Shown here in pieces: positions 57,932 to 64,000 of a stretch of DNA of 64,000 bases. This DNA is from Dugong dugon (Eukaryota; Chordata; Mammalia; Sirenia; Dugongidae). The translations under genes and the position numbers were made by a program. Each line of letters begins with the position of its first letter. Within the stretch, counting starts at the first letter, position 1. The notes under the pieces are model-generated. The model made no database searches. It was not told the DNA's origin and was given only the letters and a program-made list of their open reading frames with translations. The stretch lies in NCBI GenBank assembly GCA_030035585.1, contig CM057476.1, forward strand, positions 22,676,501 through 22,740,500, in the 5' to 3' direction.

Positions 57932-59746
57932 GATATAATGCAATCCCAATCCAAATTCCAACAGCATTCTTTAACAAGATGAAAAAACTAATCACTAGCT
58001 GTGATCATTAAGGTTGTGTGTCAACTTGGCTGGGCCATGATTCTCAGTGGTTTGGCAGTTATGATATAGTTTGGCAGTCGTACAATGATGTGATCATTTC
58101 CATGATGAGATTTGATATAATGTGATCATCTCCATGATAGGATCTACTGTGAGTAGTCAATCAGTTGAAAGGGAGTTTTCCTGGGCGTGGGGCCCACATC
58201 AAATATAAGTGGACATTCTGGCAAGGCTCATGGGCTTTTGCTCAATCTGGATCCTGCAGCTGGCTCCTGTTAGTCTGACCTCTGGTTCTTGGGACTTGAG
58301 TTAGCAGTTTACCTGTGGTCTTGCCTGCCGATCTTGGGATTCTTTCATCTTTGCTGCCTATAAGCAAGAGCCCTGCTGTCTGACCTGTCGATCATGGGTT
58401 CCCCAGCCCCTGTAGCTATGTGAATCAGGAGAAGCCTCTATCCTGACCCACAGACTTGGTACATTCCAGCAGCTACAATCGCATGAGCCACTTCCTTAAT
58501 ATAAATCTCTCTCTCTCTCTCTATGTATATATACATATTTATACTTTACTGGTTTTGCTTCTCTAGAGAAACCAGGCTAAGACACGAAATTTATATGGAA
58601 AGAAAAAAGAAAAAAGGCCCTGGATAAGTAAAGCATTATTGAAGAAGAACAACAACACTACCTGATTTCAGAACCTACTATACAGCCAGAGTAATCAAAA
58701 TAGTGTGGTACTGGTACAATGACAGACACATAGGCCAATGGAACAGAATTGAGAATCCAGACATAAATCCATCCACCTGTGGACAGCTGATCTTCAACAA
58801 AGGGCCAAGTCCATTAAATATAGAAAAGACAGTCTCTTTACCAAATGGTGCTGGCAAAACTGGACGTCCATCTGTAAAAAAAAATGCAACAGGACCCATA
58901 CCTCACACAATAAGAAAAAAAAAAAAACTAACTCAAAATGGATCAAAGACTTAAACATAAAACCTAAAACTATAAAAATCATGGAAAAAAAAATAGGAAC
59001 AATGCTAGGGGCCCTAATACATGGCATAAATAGAATACCAAACATAACTAAAAATGCACAAACAGAAGATGAGCTAGATAAATGGGACCTCTTAAAAATT
59101 CAACACTTATGCTCATCAAAAGACTTCTCCAAAAGAGAACCTACACCAGGAAAAGATTTTGGTTACAACACATCCAACAAGTATCTACTCTCTAAAATTT
59201 ACAGAAAACTTCAACACCTCAACAAAAAAAAACAACAACAATCCAACTAAACAATGGACAAAGAAAATGAACAGACACTTCACCAGAAAAGACATTCAGG
59301 CAGCTAACAAACATATGAAGAAATGCTCGCAATCATTAGCCATTAGAGAGATGGAAATCAAAACTACAATGAGATGCCATCTCACCCCAACAATAACAAC
59401 ACTAACTGAAAAAAAAAAAAAAGGCTACAGAAAATAACAAATGTTGGCGAGGTTGTGAGGAGATTGGAACTCTTATACACTGCTGGTGGGAATGTAAAAT
59501 GGTACAACCACTATGAAAATGGTGTGGTGCTTCCTCAAAAATCTAGGAATAGAAATACCATATGATCCAGCAATCCCAGTCCTAGGTATATACCCTAAAG
59601 AAATAAGAGATGTGACAGGAATAGACATATACACATCCATGTTCATTGCAGCATTATTCGCAACAGCAAAAAGATGGAAACAACGTAAGTGCCTATCAAG
59701 GGAAGAATGAATAAACAAACTGTGGTACATAAACACAATGGAATAC
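57932..59746 (+). mobile_element. Another L1 piece (L1-D), with a nested LTR
   Basis: Restarts at AGATATAATGCAATCCCAAT, equivalent to about 7764 in L1-A, and runs through the ORF2 C-terminal region ([20 protein letters not shown]) and the Cys-rich end to 59746, where an RTE tail begins. Its sequence differs from the equivalent part of L1-B, so it is more likely a separate copy than a duplication. Contains an LTR at 58000-58584. Confidence 0.8.
58000..58584 (+). mobile_element. Solo ERVL-type (MLT2-like) LTR
   Basis: Starts TGTGATCATTAAGGTTGTG, contains GTCAACTTGGCTGGGCC and TTAATATAAATCTC followed by a TC/TA repeat, ends CTCTAGAGAAACCAGGCTAAGACA. L1 text stops and resumes around it. No clear 5-bp duplication (CTAGC versus CGAAA). 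Same family as 60700-61238. Confidence 0.85.
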
Positions 59747-60081
59747 TGTTGTTGTTGTTGCTGTTAGGTGCCATCAAGTTAGTCCTGACTCATAGCCACC
59801 CAATGTACAACAGAATGAAATACTGCCCAGTCTTGTGCCATCCTCACATTGCTGCTATGTTTGAGCCCATTGTTGCAGCCACTGTGTCAATCCATCTCAC
59901 TGAAGGTCTTCCTCTTTTTCGCTGACTCTCTATTTTACCAGGCATGATGGTCTTCCCCAGGGACTGGTTCCTCCTGATAACATGTCCAAAGTATGTGAGA
60001 CAAAGTCTAGCCATCCTCACTTCTAAGGAGCATTCTAGCTGTACTTCTTACAATACAGATTTGTTCATTCTTCTGGCAGTT

Positions 60082-60601
60082 TGTTATGGATTTAATTGTG
60101 TCCCCCAAAAATGTGTGTCAACTTGGCTAGACATGATTCCTAGTATGGTGTTACTGTCCACCATTTTGTCATCTGATATGATTTTCCTTTATGTTGTAAA
60201 TCCTACCTCTATGATGTTAATGAGGCAGGATTAGAGGCAGTTATGTTAATGAGGCAGAACTCAAATCTACAAGGTTAGATTGTATCTTGAGTCAATCTCT
60301 TTTGAGACATAAAAGACAGAATCAGCAGAGAGACAGGGGAACTTCATACCACCAAGAAAGTAGTGCCAGAAGCACAGCATGTCCTTTGGACCTGGGGTTC
60401 TCGCTGAAAAGCTTCTAAACCAGGGGAAGATTGATGATAAGGACCTTCCTCTAGAGCTGAGAGAGAGAGAAAGCCTTCCCCAGGAGCTGGCTTCCTGAAT
60501 TCGGACTTCTAGCCTCCTGAACTGTGAGAGAATAAACTTCTCTTTGTTAAAGCCATCCACTTGTGGTATTTCTGTGAGAGCAGCACTAGATAACTAAGAC
60601 A
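60082..60601 (+). mobile_element. Solo MaLR-type LTR in RTE
   Basis: TGTTATGGATTTAATTGTG at the start, GATAACTAAGACA at the end, AATAAACTTCTC near the end. RTE text breaks at TTCTGGCAGT and resumes CAGTCCATGG. CAGTT / CAGTC flanks agree at 4 of 5. Confidence 0.92.
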
Positions 60602-60699
60602 CAGTCCATGGTATATTCAATATTCTTCATCAATACCATAATTCAAAGACATCAATTATTCTTTGGTCTTCCATATTCATTGTCCAGCTTTTGCATGCA

Positions 60700-61238
60700 T
60701 GTTTTAGGCTGGATTCTCTAGAGAAGCAAAACCAGTGAGAAATCTATATACATACATATATATACATATATATAGAAAGAGATTTGTATCAAGGAAATGA
60801 CTCATGCAGTTGCAGAGGCTAGAAAGGCTGGCTCAGGCTGGATGCTTCTCCCGACTCCCATAGCTGCAGGGGCTGGCGAACCCAAGATCCAGACTGTGGA
60901 GGATGACAAACCCCAAGATAGGCAGGCAAGCTGCTAACTCAAGTCCCAAGAACTGGAGGTCTGATGAACAGGAGCCAGCTGCAGGATCCAGAGCGAGCAA
61001 AAGCCCCCAAACCTTGCCAGAAAGTCCACCTATAGTGGATGCAGTCCATACCCCCAAGGCAACTCTCTTTCAACTGACTGGCTACTCACAGCAGACCCCA
61101 TCATGGAGGTGATCACTTTATATCAGATCTCATCAAGGAAGTGATTAGGTCATTATACAACTACCAAACTACTTAATAACTGCCAAACCACTGAGAATCA
61201 TGGCCCAGCCAAGTTGACACACAACTTTAATGATCATA
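60700..61238 (-). mobile_element. Solo ERVL-type (MLT2-like) LTR in RTE, minus strand
   Basis: Reverse of the family at 58000: TGTTTTAGGCTGGATTCTC at the left, AGTTGACACACAACTTTAA near the right. Flanked by a perfect 5-bp duplication ATGCA at 60695-60699 and 61239-61243. A TATACA repeat is at 60746-60775. Confidence 0.93.
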
Positions 61239-62569
61239 ATGCATATGAAGCAGTTGAAAATTCTAAGGCTTGGATCAGGCGCATCTTAGTCCCAAAGTGA
61301 CATCTTTGCTTTTCAACACTTTAAACAGGCCTTTTGCAGTAGATTTGCCCAATGCAATACATTGTTTGATTTCCTGACTGCTGCTTCCATGGGCATTGAT
61401 TGTACATCCAAGTAAAATGAAATCTTTGATAACTTCAATCTTTTCACTGTTTATCATGATGTTGCTTAGTGGTCCAGTTGTGAGGATTTTTGTTTTATGT
61501 TGAAGTGTAATCCATACTGAAGGCTGTAGTCTTTGATCTTCATTAGTAAGCACTTCAAATCCTCTTTGCCTTCAGCAAGCAAGGCTGCATCATCTGCATA
61601 TCGCAGGTTGTTAATGTCTTCCTCCAACCTGATGCCGAGTTCTTCTTCATATAGTCCAGCTTCTCCGATTATTTGCTCAGCATACAGATTGGATAAGATG
61701 GTGAAATGATACAACCTGACACACTTTTCCTGATTTTAAATCACGCAGTATCCCCTTGTTCTGTTCAAATGACTGCCTCTTGGTCTAGGTACAGGTTCTG
61801 TGTGAGCACAATTAAGTGCTCCAGAATTCCCATTCTTCACAGTGTTATTTATAATATGATATGATCCACACAGTCGAATGCCTTTACATAGTCAATAAAA
61901 CACAGGTAAACATCTTTCTGGTATTCTCTGCTTTCAGCCAAGATCCATCTGACATCAGCAATGATATCCCTGGTTCCATGTCCTCTTCTGAATCCAGCTT
62001 GAATTTCTGGCAGTTCCCTGTCGATGTACTGCTGCGACGTTTTTGAATTATCTTCAGCAAAACTTTACTTGTGTGTGATATTAACGATATTGTTCGATAA
62101 TTTCCACATTCTGTTGGATCACCTTTCTTTGGAATGGGCACAAATATGATCTATTCCAGTCAGTTGGCCAGGTAGCTGTCTTCCAAATTTCTTGACATAG
62201 GCAAGTAAGCACCTCCAGTGCTGCATCCATATGTTGAAACATCTCAATCGGCATTCCGTCAATTCCTGGAGCCTTGTTTTTCTAAATGTCTTCAGTGCAG
62301 CCTGGAATTCTTCCTTCAGTACCATCAGTTCTTGATCATATGCTACCTCCTGAAGTGGTTGAATGTCAACCAATTCTTTTTAGTACAGTGACTCTGTGTA
62401 TTCCTTCCATCATCTTTTGATGCTTCCTGTGTCATTCAGTATTTTGCCCATAGAATCCTTCCATACTGCAACTTGAAGTTTGTATTTTTTCATTTCTTTC
62501 AGCTTGAGAAATACCAAGCATGTTCTTTCCTTTTGGTTTTCTAACTACAGGTCTTTGCACATTTCATTA

Positions 62570-63071
62570 CAGTAGTCCCCCCTTTTTATCACAGTTCCAC
62601 TTTCCAAACTTTCATTTACCCGCGGTCAACGGCCATCTGAAAATATTAAATGGAAAATTCCACAAATAATTCATAAGTTTTAAATTGCGCATCATTCTGA
62701 GTAGCGTGATGAATCTCGCACTGTACTGTTCCATCAAGTCCAAGAGGTGAATCATCCCTTAGTCCAGCATATCCACACTGTATATGTTACCTGCCCATCA
62801 CTCATATAGCAGCTCTCTTAGTTATCAGATCAACTGTCTCTGTATCTCAGTGCTTGTGTTCAAGTAAGTCTTATTTTACTTAGTAATTGTTCTATTTTAT
62901 TATTATTTGTTGTTGTTAATCTCTTACTGTGTTTAATTTATAAATTAAACTTTATCATAGGTATGTATTTATAGGAAAAAACATAGTATATATAGGGTTC
63001 GGTTATTTCTGCGGATTCAGGTATCCACTGGGGGTCTTGGAACTTATCCCCCACGGATAAGGAGGTTAGAA
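62570..63071 (-). mobile_element. Tigger-like (pogo/TcMar) non-autonomous DNA transposon in RTE
   Basis: Starts CAGTAGTCCCCCC and ends with the roughly inverted GGATAAGGAGGTTAG. Contains ACCCGCGGTCAACGGCC, AATATTAAATGGAAAATTCC, CTGAGTAGCGTGATGAAT and TATCCACTGGGGGTCTTGG, words of the Tigger group. TA flanks at 62568-62569 and 63072-63073 fit TA-target insertion. No transposase frame. The strand is arbitrary. Confidence 0.85.
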
Positions 63072-63658
63072 TATAGTACTTTGTCTTCTCAAGCTGCCCT
63101 TTGAAATATTCTGTTCAGCTCTTTTATGTTATCATTTCTTCTGTTCACTTTAGCTACTCTAAGTTCAAGAGCAAGTTTCAGAGTCTCTTCTGACATCCAT
63201 GTTTTATTTTTGTTTCTTTCCTGTCTTTTTAATAATCTTTTGCTTTCTTCATGTATGATGTCCTTGATGTCATCCCACAATTCATCTGGTCTTCTGTCAT
63301 TAGTGTTCAATGTGTCAAATCTATTCTTGAGTTGATCTCCAAATTCAGGTGGGATATACTCAAGGTTGTACTTTGGTTCTCATGGACTTGTTCTAATTTT
63401 CTTCAGCTTCAACTTCAACTTGCATATGAGTAATTGATGGTTTGTTCTGTAGTCAGCCCCTGGCCTTGTTCTGACTGAGGATATTGAGCTTCTCCACCAT
63501 CTCTTTCCTCAGATGAAGTGGATTTGATTCCTGTGTATTCCATCCGGCAAGGTCCACATGAATAGTTGCCATTTATGTTGTTGAAAAAAGGTATTTGCAA
63601 TGAGTAAGTCATTGGTCTTGCAAAATTCTATCATGAGATCTCTGGTGTCATTTCTATC

Positions 63659-63826
63659 CAAAAAACCAAAAACCAAACCCGTTGCTGACAAGTCTATTCT
63701 GACTCATAGTGACCCTACAGGACAGATTAGGACTGCCCCATAGTGTTTCCAAGGAGCAGGTGGTGGATTCAAACTGCTGACCTTTGATTAGCGGCCAAGT
63801 TCTTAACCACTGCGCCACCAGGTCCA
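63659..63826 (-). mobile_element. AfroSINE, short form, in RTE
   Basis: CAAAAAACCAAAAACC at the left, GCGCCACCAGGTCC-type head at the right. Perfect 11-bp target duplication TCATTTCTATC at 63648-63658 and 63827-63837. Confidence 0.97.
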
Positions 63827-64000
63827 TCATTTCTATCACCAAGGCCATATTTTCCAACTACTGATCCTTCTTCTTTGTTTCCAACTTTTTCATTCCAATC
63901 AGCAGTAACTATCAATGCATCTTGACTCCAGGTTTGATCAATTTCAGACTGCAGAAGTTGGTAAAAATCTTCAGTCTCTTCATCTTTGGCATTAGTGGTT

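Larger units (their letters stand above)
59747..64000 (-). mobile_element. RTE LINE, minus strand, with four nested insertions, continues past right edge
   Basis: The 3' tail shows on the plus strand as GTTGTTGTTGTTGCTGTTAGG at 59747, inside the L1-D 3' part. Minus-strand remains: RT C-terminal part (61275-61714, EELGIRLEEDINNLRYADDA), RT core (61884-62373, [19 protein letters not shown]), and the connecting and endonuclease part to 64000 (MNTNDRRPDELWDDIKDIIH at 63310). Insertions at 60082-60601, 60700-61238, 62570-63071 and 63659-63826 interrupt it. Without them about 2.5 kb of RTE is present here. Confidence 0.92.

Noticed and set aside
58507-58545. TC and TA dinucleotide runs as an independent microsatellite
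   Set aside because: They belong to the ERVL-type LTR; the copy at 60700-61238 has the same TA-rich block at the same place.
1-64000. LIF gene copies, since LIF is near HORMAD2 in human and elephants carry extra LIF copies
   Set aside because: No LIF-like exon was recognised in the listed translations or the sequence read on either strand.

Overview
This is a non-coding-dominated stretch of a mammalian nuclear genome, almost certainly from an afrotherian and most likely a proboscidean (elephant or a close relative). The evidence is its repeat set: AfroSINEs, RTE-type LINEs with (AAC)n tails that share their 3' end with those SINEs, several lineage-style L1 copies with unusual 5' and 3' UTRs, MaLR/ERVL-type LTRs, and older mammal-wide L2, MIR, MER5A and Tigger copies. 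The species call is inference.

One real protein-coding gene is visible: HORMAD2, a meiotic HORMA-domain protein, on the minus strand. Seven exons at 41329-41470, 39106-39169, 38565-38601, 31861-31887, 24149-24216, 20662-20813 and 20238-20491 join with GT/AG boundaries and consistent phases into 744 nt (248 codons) without a stop. They cover most of the protein. The short first coding exon and the C-terminal exon(s) are not visible. The 38565/31861 junction would omit about seven residues found in the human protein, which is the most interesting point about the gene.

Layout: 1-950 RTE (-). 961-10295 old L1 sequence into which a 7.7 kb L1 (2458-10121) inserted. 10373-15019 an AfroSINE, an RTE fragment (-) and a near full-length RTE (+) carrying a solo LTR. 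15775-17110 old L1 pieces. 17269-20071 a complete non-autonomous MaLR-type provirus with two LTRs and a 5-bp target duplication. 20238-41470 the HORMAD2 exons, with introns holding SINEs, L2, MIR, MER5A, LTRs, RTE and L1 3' ends. 43060-59746 an old L1 split by a 9.0 kb younger L1 (47640-56662), then a further L1 piece carrying an ERVL-type LTR. 59747-64000 an RTE (-) broken by four later insertions: a MaLR LTR, an ERVL LTR, a Tigger-like DNA transposon and an AfroSINE.

Every retrotransposon reading frame seen is broken by frameshifts or stops, so none looks able to move by itself. I found no tRNA or rRNA gene, CRISPR array or novel multi-gene system. The points worth a second look are the HORMAD2 splice structure, the tandem-monomer 5' UTR of the 47.6 kb L1, the duplicated L1 3' UTR, a triplication exactly over an RTE catalytic motif, and the nested insertions, which can be put in relative order.
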